This document shows, piece by piece, positions 52,591 through 64,000 of a stretch of 64,000 nucleotides of DNA. The stretch spans positions 85,460,852 through 85,524,851 of the forward strand of contig CM066736.1 of assembly GCA_033961575.1 (NCBI GenBank), given 5' to 3'. This DNA is from Aselliscus stoliczkanus. Taxonomy: Eukaryota > Chordata > Mammalia > Chiroptera > Hipposideridae. Below the pieces are notes generated by a model. That model did not search any database, was not told where the DNA came from, and worked only from the letters and a program-made list of their open reading frames with translations. How positions within the stretch are numbered: position 1 is the first letter of the stretch; every line of letters begins with the position of its first letter. The translations under genes and the position numbers were made by a program.

Positions 52591-53544
52591 ATAAATCCAC
52601 CCTACCCCACAACATACACCAGCTTCACTATTAAAGAACCTGGTCCTGCCACAAGTGAAGCAGAGGCCCTCTTTTCTCTAAGAAGGGATGTAGCTGCTGG
52701 TCTGTTTATCATGTAGGTAGGGTCGGGCTGAATAATGGTGATTTCAGTAGTGTCACTGAGAGCCAATGTTATTGCTATGGCTTTAAAACACAAACAGAAA
52801 AAGAATCTATTAGTCACCGAGGAGTGTAATAAGCCTGTTGAGTAATCGGCCTGCCGGCCATGGTACCTGCAAACCACTAGGATGATAAATGAAATACCAC
52901 AGCCAAATTCTTGGACACTTGAGGGTGAGTGTGGGGCTTGTGCGCAGAAGGCCATGGGCCTTGTTCTGGAAACTGCTTCCTACCAGTGGACTGAGGACCC
53001 CTGCTCAGTTTCAACCTCCCATCTCACAGATGGGGAAACCAAGGCATAGAAGGGAGAACGGGTTTATGCAAGGTCACCCACCGAGTTCAGGGCTGGAAGC
53101 CAGTTCTTATTGGCTGTCCATAATCTGGGAGGATAGCAAGGGCTGGTGAGCTGTGGTTGGGGTCACATGGGGTGTCCTCCAACCCTTTCTGCCCTGCTTT
53201 CCTCCTCCCTCTGACATTCCCTGGCTGACTTCAGATCCCCTTCTCCCTGCCCCCCCCCCAACTCCCCCCTTTGCAGATAAGGCTGCCAAGGTTTCCAAAG
53301 GGACTTGGGGACAGGGTGTGGCCTCCAGAATGTCCAGACTTGGGGACGGGCTGGAGAGAGACCAGGCTTCCTGTCTCCTTTCCCCTTCCCCAGGCCTGTC
53401 CACTTGCAGCTGTATGGGTGGATCCAGACACTCCAGGATTTGCCAAATGGGCAGAAACGCCAAAATCCAATCAGAAAGAGCCTCCTTGGGAGGAATAAAG
53501 ACTGGGAAGGAAGTAGCCAGAGCTTTGGCTTTTGAGCACTCCAA
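52591..53544. other. Mostly unique sequence
   Basis: A MIR scrap lies at 53020-53110 ('tctcacagatggggaaacca', 'tgcaaggtcacccaccgag'). Open frames of 134 codons (plus, 53153-53557) and 145 codons (minus, 53107-53544) overlap each other over a C-rich run and are not credible. Confidence 0.4.
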
Positions 53545-53840
53545 TACTAGCCACTAGTGTGAGCCAGTCATTTCCCTTGACCAGGCCTCAGGTTTCCTCT
53601 TCTGTAAAATGGGTATAGGGCTTCTCATCCATTCAGCAAAACTTTATTGAGCGCTCAATCATCAAAGCTAACACTTCAGTGCTTACCTAGGTGCTGAGCT
53701 AATTGCTGTCCATGTATTCTTGCATTTCAGTCTCACAACAACCTTCAAGCTAGGTTGTATGTTTCGTATTTTAATGATGAGTTAACTGGGGCTCAGAGAG
53801 TTTTAACAACAGACCCAGGATCCATATCTGGAGGCTGATG
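53545..53840. mobile_element. MIR (plus) followed by MIR (minus)
   Basis: 53545-53620 reads forward ('ttcctcttctgtaaaatggg'). 53625-53840 reads in reverse ('cacttcagtgcttacctagg', 'gagttaactggggctcagag'). Confidence 0.65.
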
Positions 53841-54214
53841 GGAGGAGTCTGTGTCACATTCTGAAGGTACTTGAAGCTAGAGTATGGTGACAGCTGGAGC
53901 AGGAATCTTAGGCCCAACCATGGAGACATCAAGGGAATCCTCAGAGGAGATGCTGCATACTGGACACAGAACCAGGCCCTGGGGCCCGGCCACTTGGAGT
54001 CTCATAGGACAGCACCTGGCTGCCTCCATCAGGATGTCACTGGTAGGCTTCTGGTCACCCAGCGGCTGGGGTGGGGGCCAGTCTGCAGAGCTGGGGAGGT
54101 ATAGGGCTTTCCCAGTGCCCAGCCTCTCTGGCCAGCTTCCTGGGTAGCAAGTTTGGATGCTGTGATTCTGAGTTCCAAGAATGACAGCAGTTACAAGGCC
54201 AACTACCAGGAAGC

Positions 54215-54390
54215 AAGCCAGATATTTTACAGACATTTGTTGATTTGACCCCCCAACAGTCCTGTGAAATGGAGATTATTAGTCTCCTTTTACAGAGGAA
54301 GAGACTAAGGTCCAGAGAGGTGAACTGACTAGTTCCAAGTCACCCAGGATCATGATTTTGGGTTTGTCTGCCTACAGCCCATGGTTTTTC
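54215..54390 (-). mobile_element. MIR SINE
   Basis: 'acatttgttgatttgacccc', 'ctccttttacagaggaagag' and 'actaaggtccagagaggtga' are in reversed MIR order. Confidence 0.8.
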
Positions 54391-54409
54391 ACTGTCCCTA
54401 GTACCAGTC

Positions 54410-54560
54410 TATATTTGTTGCAGGCCATTGCAACAAGTCATTACACCTCCTTGGGCTTCAGTTTTTATGCAATGAGAAAATCCATTCCTGCCCTTGTTAA
54501 AAAGTGTTGAAATATTTCAATGAGATCATGGATGGGGATGTGCTTTGAAGTTCTGCCCAT
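54410..54560 (+). mobile_element. MIR fragment
   Basis: 'gcaacaagtcattacacctc', 'cttgggcttcagtttttatg' and 'caatgagaaaatccattcc' fit the MIR core. Confidence 0.55.
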
Positions 54561-55189
54561 GACTGACATTTTGCTCTTATGTAAATTCAGGAGGATTGGT
54601 GACTCTGTAGCCTAAAAGCATCATCTCCTTTGGCCTGCCCCATGCCTAAAATCACACCTTTAGACCAGCTTCCCAAGGCTCTGAGCTTGTTTCTAGTAGG
54701 TCTCCTATAAGAGCAGTTTGGTTGGCAGAACTGTCCACCATCATAAGACACTAGGATCTTTATAACATTGCTATATGGGCAGGTCAAGTTCAGTCATTTC
54801 CAGGAAGGCAGGTGGTCTGGGACAGATGAGCTGTTCCTATAGACCTGAGTGAGATCCTGTCTGATCTCAGCTCCCTCTTCTTGTAGTCAAATAGGCCACT
54901 TCCCATGGAAGGCAGGGTGGCCAAAGATTCTATATGACCACACTGCTTTAGGCCCCAACAGGTCTGGTGACCCAGGTGTGGGAGTCAGAGATGTGAGCTT
55001 TGGGAGGCCTAGCTGTGTGGAATCTAGAGAGACAGGAGGCATTTGGGAAAGATTAAGAGCCCTACTGGGTGACCAGAAGCTGCCAGAGGGGGGGTTGGCC
55101 AGTACAGAGATAAGAAGCCCATGTGGGTCAACGCAGAATGGACAGAGTCAGGTTAGAAGCAGGATATGGGTGGCAGCATGTCTCAATCA
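54561..55189. other. Unique sequence, no feature recognised
   Basis: Mixed composition, no repeat family seen. The 114-codon plus-strand frame at 54849-55193 has no domain. Confidence 0.35.
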
Positions 55190-56421
55190 TTAGCTGCAGG
55201 ATCGACATCTATAGAGGTGACTGAGCATCTGAGGCAATGTCATCGCCAGCAGCGGGCACCTAGGCCAGGGCGGTGTCATCTGGAATGTGGGACTGGGGTA
55301 TCCTTTCCAGTGGGTACACACTGAAGCTGATGTGAACCTCAGCATCTGCTGTTTTTGGTTGAAACGAATGCTTCTTTGGAGGGTTTGGGCCTCTGGATTG
55401 TAAATCAAGAAAGAAACCTAGACCCGTAGTAATAAGAGCACAATCACCAGTCTAGTGTGCAGCTGTTCTTGACAGGTTTTTGGTTTTGGTGGATGTTTAG
55501 GTTTACAAGGGTCCCAAGTCAGATGAGCAGCTGCCTGGCCTGTGGGACAATCTATGACTAACTGAATATGCACCCTCAGTTTGGCCACCAGCCTTTCTGG
55601 GATGGGGAACGATTAAACATTTATAAAGTTAGATTAAGGCCTGGGGCAAGATGGAGACTCATTTAGGGGTTTATTGGCTGGATCAGAATTTTAAAAGGAG
55701 TTGTTTGAGGAGACCGTTATGTCTCTAGTTAAACTGGCTATCTGGGGTCTGTTAGGGACATGAAAGCTCTCTTCAATGTCTGCCTCTTCCAAGAGCTCAG
55801 CGTTGGGATCTTTTTTGAGAAGAGAAGTGAATTTTAAGAAGTGAAATATGTCTTGGTTACTTCCAGTAATGTCTGTAACCCTGAAGGGGATAAGGAACGT
55901 CCTGACAAGGCCTTTTTTATGTGGAGACATGTGTGATTTTGATTTATATTGTCGGTATGTGTGAAGCAAGAGGTGCCCAGAGTTCTTTATCGTGAAGGGG
56001 ATAATTTCTAGGTAATGGAACCATTTGTTGGCCAGAGCACCCAGTACTAAGACCACTGACTGCCTGAAGTTTGGCCAAGTGTATTTTTCTTGGGTCTCTT
56101 CCTTTATTAAGGATATTCGAGGGAAGGGATGGGAAGCAGCAGCACTCCAGTGAGCTCTGTCACCTAAGCTGGCTGACAGTGCCACTCTCCCATTGCTGTT
56201 CATTCAGTTCATCCCAAGGGGCTTCCCAGGTAGTCAAAGGGTCTGGGGGAGAGGTAACCTCCTCCAGCACCGTGAAATCTGGCAAGGGATTGAGGACAGG
56301 GAAAGCCACGCCTTCCTGCAGGTGGAATATGCCAGAGAGCCCAGGTTGGCTCCATCCTGTCTTAGGAGGCCTTGGTAGATGTGTCAAGCTTTCAGGGTTG
56401 TTTCCACAACCTTACGCATAA
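55190..56421 (-). pseudogene. Possible decayed coding sequence, unidentified
   Basis: On the minus strand an uninterrupted frame of 170 codons (56203-55691) follows a 75-codon frame in another phase (56387-56160) that it overlaps. The translations are not low-complexity. The 170-residue piece has a hydrophobic stretch (VVLVLGALANKWF), then a basic stretch (YRQYKSKSHMSPHKKG) and an acidic C-terminal region (NAELLEEADIEE), and ends at a normal stop. Downstream, a further 72-codon piece (55408-55190) follows stop codons. This pattern fits a processed pseudogene, an exon with nearby UTR, or an old retroelement product. I do not recognise the protein, and no A tail or target duplication is visible. 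Confidence 0.35.
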
Positions 56422-57074
56422 TGGGTTGGCTGGGTGTGGAAGGTTACAGGCTCAGGGTCTGTGAAAGCTTCTATTTGCAGGAGAACCCAGGAGGTAGTCA
56501 GGTTGGGTAGAGGAAGGAACCTGGCAACATGGGTGAGACCAGGAGGGACAGCCGGCTGTCCAGAAGGGCAGAAGCTGTGGCGGGGGAGGTGCGAGAGTAG
56601 CGAGGCAGCAAGGGCAAGGGGCTGGCCAGCCGAAACTCTGCCTGCCTCTCCATTTGTGCCAGAGCAGAGCAGCCTATGGGGAGGGCTCCGCAGACCGAGG
56701 TGGCCAGCCCCAGGCTTCCTTTATCAGTCACAGGCTTCCTTCAAGGCCTCTGACGCAGCTTACACAGAGCACAGTGCCTGCTGTACAAAGGCAGGCTCTG
56801 ATTTCACCCCACCTGGACCAGAAGAGTGGGAATGTATGTCCAGTGCCACATTACCAGGAAAAAGGTTGCATATTAGATGATTTGCCCCAATACATTGAAA
56901 ATCCCAAGAATAGAGCAAAACAATTCTCTATTTCTTCTAAAGAAATCTAAAATTCTAATTCTAGAGAATTCAAAAATTCTTTGCCTCCTCTTCCTGCCCT
57001 GGCTCATCAGTCAATCCAGACAGAGTGGACCTTAATGCCCGCTCCTCTCTGCTCTCCTTCTGCCCCACTGTCCT
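56422..57074. other. Unique sequence, no feature recognised
   Basis: GC-rich up to about 56800, then AT-rich. The 148-codon plus-strand frame (56434-56880) has no domain. Confidence 0.35.
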
Positions 57075-58060
57075 CTCTGTGTTCTTTTTGTAATTAAGAA
57101 ATTTTTATCTTGAAATACTTATAGATTCACAGGAAGTTGATCTATAGGCGTAATTCCATTCCTATCAAAGTTCCAAAAAGTATTTTTTTTGTAGGTATAG
57201 ACAAGGTTATTCTAAAATTTATAGGGAAAGGAAAAGAAACTTGAATAGAAACAATTTTAAAAAAGAATAATATAATGGGAGGAATCACCTACCTAAATTT
57301 AAGACTTTTATATAGCCGCCGGAATCAAGACTAAGCATTACTGACAGAAGGATGGACAAATAGACCAACGGAACTGAATAGAGAGTCCATAAAGAGACCT
57401 TCACAAATATGGCCAGTTGACTCCTTTAAAAAAAAACTTATTTTGAAATAATCATAGATTCACAGGAAATTGTAAAGATAATACAGAAAGGTCCTGCACC
57501 CTTCACCCAATTTCCACCAATGGTCACGTCCCAGGTCATTAGAGTATAATATCAAAACCAGGACCTTGACATTGATATGATGCATGCATGTAGTTCGATG
57601 TCATTTTGTCACATGTAACCACAACCACAATTGAGATACAGAACTGTCCCGTCGCCATAGAGATCCCCCTCTATAAGAGCTGGCCCTTGTGGTCACACCT
57701 ACCCTCCCTACACACTGGCCCTTGGTATTTGCTGCCCCGCTTCTCCCTTTTCTCCATCCCCTCCCAGCCTCCACCCCTCTGGACACCTGGCTGCCCTTCC
57801 TGGTCCCACCTGTGTTGCCAGGTTCCTTTCATCCAGCCTGACCATTCCCAGGCCCTAGCAACCACTAGTTTATTCTCCATCTCTGTCATTTTACCACTTC
57901 AAGAATGTTCTGTAATGGAATCAAACAGTATGTGACCTTTAGAGATGGGCTTTTTTCACTCACTGTGATGCCCTTGAGATCCATCCAGGTTGCTGCCTGC
58001 ATCCCCAGTTCCTCCTTTTGTTGCTGAGTGGTAAACTGTGGCACTTTCTGTGTTTCCCCC
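57075..58060 (+). mobile_element. Old L1 LINE: ORF2 end and 3' UTR
   Basis: 57190-57420 keeps the end of ORF2 in broken form ('ggttattctaaaatttatag', 'gggaggaatcacctacctaa', 'cacaaatatggccagttga'). 57430-58060 is the 3' UTR ('aatcatagattcacaggaaa', 'ttcacccaatttccaccaat', 'catgtaaccacaaccacaat', 'tcaagaatgttctgtaatgg'). A similar 'tagattcacagga' word at 57120 suggests a second 3' UTR piece or a rearrangement. No intact reading frame remains. Confidence 0.8.
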
Positions 58061-58644
58061 TCTTTCCTTCTCCCGGACTTCTTTTTCTTACCTCTGAGCT
58101 AGTTGTTTCCCTGTCACCTGAGCCGTGAGTGGGGCGCGGAGGGGATTTGTGTCCTCGGGCCTGCAGGAACCCGCTGGGGATGAGAGTAACCATGTCTTCC
58201 TTGTTCAGCCTCACAGTGAAGCATGCACAACCACACGCACCATCTCGTGGCTCTCTTCATGGCTTCTGTGGTTCAACTCCTATGTTGTTGTTATATTGAA
58301 ATTCTGCTCTTTTCCCCCCTTTCCCAACAACTGTTCAGTTTGGGCCCAGCATCATCCTGGCCTGGTGTGGCCAAGGCCTCGGTGGCAAGGGTGTAAATAA
58401 ATGTTCCATGAAGGGCTCAGACTAGGAAGCCTGGTCCCCCCATATGAGACAGCCTATATCTGGGCCTGCTGGGTATGAGGCAAGGAGGCACAGATAGGGA
58501 TTCTGCAATCAAAGGAAAGGCCTGTGCACTGGGCTCTGGGCAAAGGATGCCAAGGAGTAGCGTATTTCAGAGGGAGCCTCACTGTTTTGCCAGGACTGTC
58601 TGTGCCAGAATCTGCTGGTGGGGATGCACCGGGAGGTCTCCCTA
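58061..58644. other. Unique sequence, no feature recognised
   Basis: Mixed composition; short overlapping frames of 60-90 codons only. Confidence 0.35.
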
Positions 58645-59110
58645 GCTCTGTGATGATGTACTGGCTGGTTTTGAGCAATGCTGCTCTCTGGACCTCGTCT
58701 CCTCATCTATAAGATAAGATTTAGACCTCATGATCTCAGGCCCCTCAGCTGTGACATCCTCAGGAGGCCCAGTGACCTCCCTCCACCAACAAAAAGCCAT
58801 CTCTGCTTCCCTACTGTCCTCAGAGTTGAGTTCAAGCTCTTCATCATGGCAGTCAAGACCCTGTGTGAACTGACCTCTGGTGACTCTGTAACACCAATTC
58901 TTGCCCCTCCCTGCCTTCTCCCATTAGGTTTCAGCCAGGAACTAGCTGTCACTCCACAGACCGTGGGGCACCCTTTCTTCACTAATCTGTTGCCATCAAC
59001 TCCGTGCAAATATAACCACCTCTTGGAAGCCTTCCCTGGCTGCTTTCACATCCCCTGTTCCTGTTCTCATCCAAACACCTCCCTGTTCTTGTTTGCTGTA
59101 TCTGTTTCTG
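58645..59110 (+). mobile_element. MIR3-type piece, then an L2 LINE 3' portion
   Basis: 58645-58745 ('ctcctcatctataagataag', 'atttagacctcatgatctca') fits MIR3. 58790-59110 ('agttgagttcaagctcttca', 'tcatggcagtcaagaccctg', 'tgaactgacctctggtgact', 'gaagccttccctggctgc') is L2. A 147-codon frame across both is repeat-derived. Confidence 0.65.
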
Positions 59111-59519
59111 CTCTTGGCTAGCCACTCTTGACATGGCACATGGGGACCAGAGAAGAGTGACACAGGACCTCTGTGTTCAGAATGATGCCAGACACAACAC
59201 AGATCCTCACTGAAGGAGATGGAACACTGGCCACCTCCAACCTGGGAGGATGATGCTGCCTCTTCCCTCCCCCCAACTCCACTTCTTCTCCTCCTCCCTG
59301 GCTCCATGGGCTGCCCTGCCTCAGGCGGGTGAACTCACACTCTGATGTGGCTTGGCCAAGCCCAGGCTTTCCTCTGAATGCAATGAAAACCAAACAACAC
59401 ATTGCTCCTCATTGTTAGAAAAGTCAGTAGGTTGGAAGAGTTGCCTCTGTACAGCCCTCCCCCACCCCTGTGTCACCCCAGCTGGATTTTCCTATCCCTC
59501 AGAGCCCAAGGTCTCAGGG
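59111..59519. other. Unique sequence, no feature recognised
   Basis: Minus-strand frames of 94-103 codons overlap in different phases without domains. Confidence 0.35.
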
Positions 59520-59640
59520 GAACATGGAATTCTAAAGTCTTGGAATCACAAGATAATGGAACCTTAGACTAACATAATGATAGAATCCTATAATTGTTGA
59601 ATCATGGAAAGCCACAATAGCAATGTCTTAGGATTATGTT
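59520..59640 (-). mobile_element. MIR3-like fragment
   Basis: Repeated 'tggaatcacaagataatgga' and 'agaatcctataattgttgaa' words resemble the terminal part of reversed MIR3. Confidence 0.4.
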
Positions 59641-59759
59641 AAAGCCAGAGATTCCTTTTACAGTATGGAATCATTGCATATTGAATCCTAAAAGCCCCAG
59701 CATGTTGGTGCCAAGGACATCAGGTTGCACCCAAGAGCCCACCACTTGCAGTATCCATA

Positions 59760-60122
59760 TGCTATGAACTAAATGCTTGTGTCCCTCTAAATTCATATAT
59801 TGAAGCCCTAATCTCCAGCCCAACGGTATTTGGAGCTGGGGTTATTGAGGGGTAATTGGGTCATAAGGTGGAGACCTCATGAATGGGATTAGTGCCCTTA
59901 TAAGAAGAGACACGAAAAATACAATCTTTCCTTCTGCCATGTGAGTACATAGCAAGATGATGTCCATTTGTAAACCAGCACGAGTACCCTCGCTGCACAC
60001 CATATTGGCCAGTGCCTTGATCTTGGACTTCCCAGTCTCCAGAACTGTGAGAAATAAGTGTATATCATTTAAGCCACCCGGTCTATAGTAGTTTGTTATG
60101 GCAGCCCGAGCTGATTAAGACA
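59760..60122 (+). mobile_element. Solo MLT1-type MaLR LTR
   Basis: TGCTATG at the left and TAAGACA at the right fit MLT1 termini. Flanking 5-mers are CCATA (59755-59759) and CCATG (60123-60127), a 5-bp target duplication with one change. Inside are 'cataaggtggagacctcatg', 'gtgcccttataagaagagac', 'cttgatcttggacttcccag', 'tctccagaactgtgagaaat' and 'gtttgttatggcagcccgag'. The AATAAA equivalent has drifted to AATAAG. No internal retroviral sequence remains. Confidence 0.88.
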
Positions 60123-60720
60123 CCATGAAAACTTGAGGGTCACACAGCAAGTGAGAAGTAGGGAACGCTGTGGCCTCCCAGCCGGGGCACCTGCCCTACA
60201 CACGACCCGAACAAACGTCCTCACCCTCTGTGATCCTGGACAAGGCACTCGACCTCCCTGACCTCCAGTTTCATTGCAACATAGGCATAATCATTTTAGG
60301 TGATCAGTAAACTAGTAGCTTATTCCTTATCAGTGTTCTAAGCTCTCTCCTGATGTGAGGCTTTCAGGGTCCTAAACAGTGTCAGGCTCTCTGAAAAGTT
60401 CTGGTGACCTGGCAGGATTCAGAGGAGGAAGGCAGGAAGTCCAGGTGCCTGGGGACAACGCTGAGCCAAGGCCATGAGCCACGCTGAGGACGTTGATCTT
60501 AAAGCTTCTTTCTGGTTAAGTCTTTCTTGGGCATCGACCCCTACCTCACAAACGCTCTCTGACAATAAATCTGGGGTGTTCACATAATTGCCACAAAATT
60601 CAGTCTCTGTTTCCTCATCTGTAGAGTAGAGAGAGTAACTCTGGGTTCAGTGCCCAGCCTACCACCTCCTAGGTGTGTCTCTGCTCTCTGAGGCTCTTTA
60701 CTTGTCTAGGATTTAGTCCC
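60123..60720. mobile_element. MIR scraps in otherwise unique sequence
   Basis: 60130-60165 (reverse, 'gggtcacacagcaagtgaga'), 60190-60300 (forward, 'ctgtgatcctggacaaggca', 'ctccagtttcattgcaacat') and 60600-60700 (forward, 'ctctgtttcctcatctgtag') are worn MIR pieces. Confidence 0.5.
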
Positions 60721-61919
60721 TAGGCCCCCAGTTTCCTGAGGGCAGGGCTAAAATATATCAACTTGTTCACCAAAGTACAGTGTGGTCCAGAGGTACCTAT
60801 ACATATTGAAGACAAAGAATATTTATCGACTATTCTTTGGAAGGGACCCTACATAGAGGTCACCTTGTCCCTTGGTCAGTGTGCCTTCTCCCAGGTCAGG
60901 TATTCATGCTGTCATTTCAGCGGCCTCCCAGAGAGGTGTGTCTTTTTCTAAGTCCCATATTAAGAAATGGGTCAAGAGGTGTCTGCGACCTCAGCTATTT
61001 TGTCTCCCTAAGGCTGTTTTTCTTTTCTTTTCTTTCCTTTTTTTTTTTTTTTTTGTTTTACTCCACCGGGTGGCGATAGGGCTTCACAGTTTCTGACTTA
61101 TTTACATATTGGGGGGAGAGGGTTGAGGATGGGGGCCCTCTTTCCAGGACATCAAAGTCAACCGAACATCCCATGCCCTTGGTGGGAGGTCTGGAGGAGC
61201 CCGCCCTGTCAGCAAGTCAAGCCCCCTCCAGAGGGGCAGGGATTTGGGGGCAGCCGGGAGTTGGGGGGGAGGGGTTGGGATCAAATTGCCTTGAATGGAA
61301 ACAAACTTCAACCCCAAACCAAACCCAAATAGAGATTCCAGGAGGAACTGGGTGTCCCAAGCAGCCCTAGGCTAGGCTGGGACAGGGAGGGGTCAAACAA
61401 TGAACTCAGGGCTCCAGGCTCCCCAAGGGGTGTGCGGTTCCCAGGCCTGTGCTGAACAGCCCTCCCTTGGAGACCCAGGCAGATGGAATTTCTATCCAGT
61501 GAGCCAGCAGCCAGCAATGGGGAGAGCTGCTCCAGGCCTGTGTTTATGTGTCAGACAAACATCCATGGAGAACTTGCTATCTCCCAGCAGCCCCCAGAGA
61601 ACAAGGCGGTGAGACCAGGCCAGCACCGATGCTTCCAGATTTGCAGCATGAATGCAGTGGGCGCTGGAATCTGATGGTAACTGGACTTATTAGGGCCCTT
61701 CACACGCCCTAGAGCACTGGTTTTGGCACAGTTTTGCTTGGGGACCCTTGGCCAGCAGTCTGTAGCTCACGTTTAGACGTGTTCTCTCTGAGGCTTCCAA
61801 ATAGCAGCTGAAGGTAAATCAGGCCCTGACATTCATGATAGGGCAAGAAGAACCTCAGGTTGAACTTCAGCCAGGGGACAGAGCCTTTATTTAAAGCCTG
61901 GGGGATCCTTGTGTTGGAG
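60721..61919. other. Mostly unique sequence with a T-rich run
   Basis: A pyrimidine/T run lies at 61017-61054. The rest shows no recognised repeat or gene. The 169-codon minus-strand frame (61709-62218) runs into a reversed MIR and is not credible. Confidence 0.35.
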
Positions 61920-62130
61920 GTAAAAAAATGGGGGGAACTAGCAAATGCTGGGTGCCTATTGTTTGTTAGACATTGGGTCAGCAGCCCCTTAAAATTCATC
62001 TTCTCTTTTAGTCTTGGTGACTGACCTGAGAGGGAAGGCTGATCAGTGCCCCCATTTGTCAGACTAAGAAATGGAGGTGCAGAAAGGTGATCAGATTGCC
62101 AGGGGCCACAGTGGTGAATGGGGAGGGCAG
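61920..62130 (-). mobile_element. MIR SINE
   Basis: 'tgggtgcctattgtttgtta', 'gtcagactaagaaatggagg' and 'tgcagaaaggtgatcagatt' are in reversed MIR order. Confidence 0.65.
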
Positions 62131-64000
62131 GGGCCACACCCAGGGGTGGGGGTTGGGGTGGGGGCTCACCAATATGCCAAGCATCCAAGCCTGCGACTCT
62201 CTGCTTTTTCCCCTTCACTACCAGTGTGGAACGCCAGCCCTGCAGTGGCCTCAGCTGTGGGCCTCGATGCCTGGTAGAGCTTTGGAATGCCTGTTGCTTT
62301 CTCTTTATCCTACTTTGTATTCCCTCTGTACCTAGGTTTTATTTTAATGTGTATGTATACTCCTTTTGTATCATTGTGAACTTATTTTCTTCTAATTTGA
62401 TTAATATTTTATGTTTGCTGGTATGCAGACATACCTTTTAGGGTGAACTTAGCCCCCTGAGAAGCTTCCCGGGTGATGCTGAGGGTGAGCCTTGGCAGCC
62501 TGTCTACCCACTGGGATCCTGACTCCTGATTGGATCAGCGTGGACACCTGACTCAGGCTGTTCTCTTGCTGAAGTTAGGGTTCAGGGTTGGAGCCAGCCG
62601 TGGCCCTCAGTCAGTCTCCAGGTGCAGCCAATACTGACAGACAGAAGAAGGGAGGCCTGAGGGGTGCCTGTCTTCCCTCATGAGTCCTGGAAGCCAGCTG
62701 CAGAGACAGTCAGTGATAAGCTCCCTGGCTCTGCCGCCGCAGCTTCTGGCTGCTTTTCTAGCCCTTAGGAAACCAAGGTTAGCCCTCACCCCTGCCAGGG
62801 GTTCCAGGAACACTGGTCCTTAAGGCGAGTAACCCTTTTGGCCTAAGCTCGCCTGAGATACCTAACAGAACCACTGATTTATTGCAATTTAAAACTGGAT
62901 GAACTACTGGGCCTCATCTCTGAGTTCACTACAGTAGCCTTCAGCTTTGTCCAGAGTTTCTGAATCCTCTCTCCAGAGGGGCATAATTAGTTGTCCTCCC
63001 CATAAATTAAACCCTCTTCCTTCTCTTGGTGCCCCTCTCTCTTCAGGGTCATCGCACACACACACCTGTTCCCTCTACTCTAAGCCTATTACTGGCCCTT
63101 TCACGCAGTTGGACCCTCTTCTAACCCCACCTGGTGCTCCCCACCCTTCCAGAGGGCTCCAAACTCCAATACCACCTCCCACTGCCATCCCCATCTCCTA
63201 TCACCCTTGAAATTCTCGGTTTTGCAGGATACATGCCCTGTCGGGGTTGGAAGAGTTGGCCATTACTTTCAATTCCACAGGCATTTTTATGTCTTTATCT
63301 CTGGTGCACAGCCCCCCTCCCTAGGCAGGTGTCTCATCCTTCCTCCCCACAGATGTCGCCACTTACCTGTCCTATATCTCAGATGGGGCAGCCTCAGAGG
63401 ACACTCTCTGTCCCAGGCAGGGAGCACCTGTGCAGTGGGGGTGGTGGGACAGCTATCGCTGGCAGGGAGGAGGTGTCGGCTCCAGTCCTCTCTCTGCTGT
63501 GTCAGCTGGCGGGGAAGTCCCGGTCCTCATTGGGCCTGTTTCCTGACACAGAAGTCAGTTACAGATGACTCTGCTTTTGGGGCTGCAGAGAGGAGGCCAA
63601 GGGCCTTCCAAAGACACCCCTCCATTCTTGTAACCCGTGGCAGCCAGGCTGAGGACCCGAAGCTGCCCAGAGGGACCCCAGTGACCGTGCTGGTCTCCAG
63701 CAGCCCTGCTCTCTTTTCACTCCCTTGGTTTCTGCTTCTTGCCTGAACTCTCCCAGTGGCTAACCCTCACTCCCTCTCTGGCTTTGCCACACTCAGAGGT
63801 ACCCCCTATGAGATCTTCCCTCTCTGAAAGCGTTAAAGCCACCCCGGGCCCCACCCTGGCTTGGACCTCACATCCCCACTGTGAGCTGTGACGTCTGTCA
63901 TCCATCATCTGCTCTGCTCCTCCCTTCCTGGTCAGAGCCTCGCCCTCCCCGGATCCCTGGGGTTTGCTATGTCCCCCAAACATTGTGATTGCCCACACTG
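62131..64000. other. Unique sequence, no feature recognised
   Basis: A G-rich patch at 62145-62165, an AT-rich patch at 62330-62430 and a short CACACACACAC run at 63055-63064. Plus-strand frames of 144 and 179 codons (63134-63746) overlap in different phases with no domain and no clear splice frame, so neither is called. Confidence 0.35.

Noticed and set aside
63134..63746. Terminal coding exon(s)
   Set aside because: The two overlapping plus-strand frames are in different phases and show no domain, and no acceptor/donor pair gives a consistent reading.

Overview
The window looks like non-coding nuclear DNA from a placental mammal. It is full of old mammal-wide repeats (MIR, L2, MER20-like, MLT1 LTRs, L1 3' ends) and CA/TG microsatellites. 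There are no operons, ribosome binding sites or long conserved reading frames. The younger repeats are tRNA-derived SINEs. One type is composite, with two tRNA-like units and a tail resembling 'CCCCAATAAAATC'. From memory this fits the Rhin-1-type SINEs of horseshoe and leaf-nosed bats (Rhinolophoidea), so a bat is my best guess. That assignment is inference and could not be checked here.

Layout. 1-1480: a composite SINE, then an unnamed ancient repeat. 2390-2710: a MER20-like element split by a SINE with a 17-bp target duplication. About 2840-3460: the only CpG-island-like block, with an NRF1-type palindrome and a possible splice donor; it is the one candidate gene start. 3475-17250: ancient repeats, several MIR and L2 copies, a monomeric SINE and a good CTCF-like motif near 6130. 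17450-19760: two TG microsatellites, then a composite SINE interrupted by a complete 1200-bp solo LTR (class II type, 6-bp target duplication). That LTR carries a 29-bp tandem array. 20000-32500: mostly MIR and L2 copies, a small mariner-type MITE, an AT-rich block and L1 3' ends. 32499-32709: a SINE with an internal duplication. 40270-40490: a hAT-type fragment. 45190-46060: an MLT1 LTR interrupted by a SINE with a CA tract and by a second, nearly perfect MITE hairpin. 55190-56420: a possible decayed coding sequence on the minus strand. 57080-58060: an L1 remnant. 59760-60122: a solo MLT1 LTR with near-matching 5-bp flanks. The rest is unique or unrecognised sequence.

I found no intact protein-coding gene that I can support, and no rRNA, functional tRNA or CRISPR array. 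Most open frames here are short, lie inside repeats, or have no recognisable product. The window reads as intergenic or intronic DNA with one possible promoter. The most unusual structure is the solo LTR: each complete unit of its 29-bp array can fold into a 10-bp hairpin when read in the LTR's own sense strand. Repeat boundaries given as round numbers were judged by eye and may be off by tens of bases.
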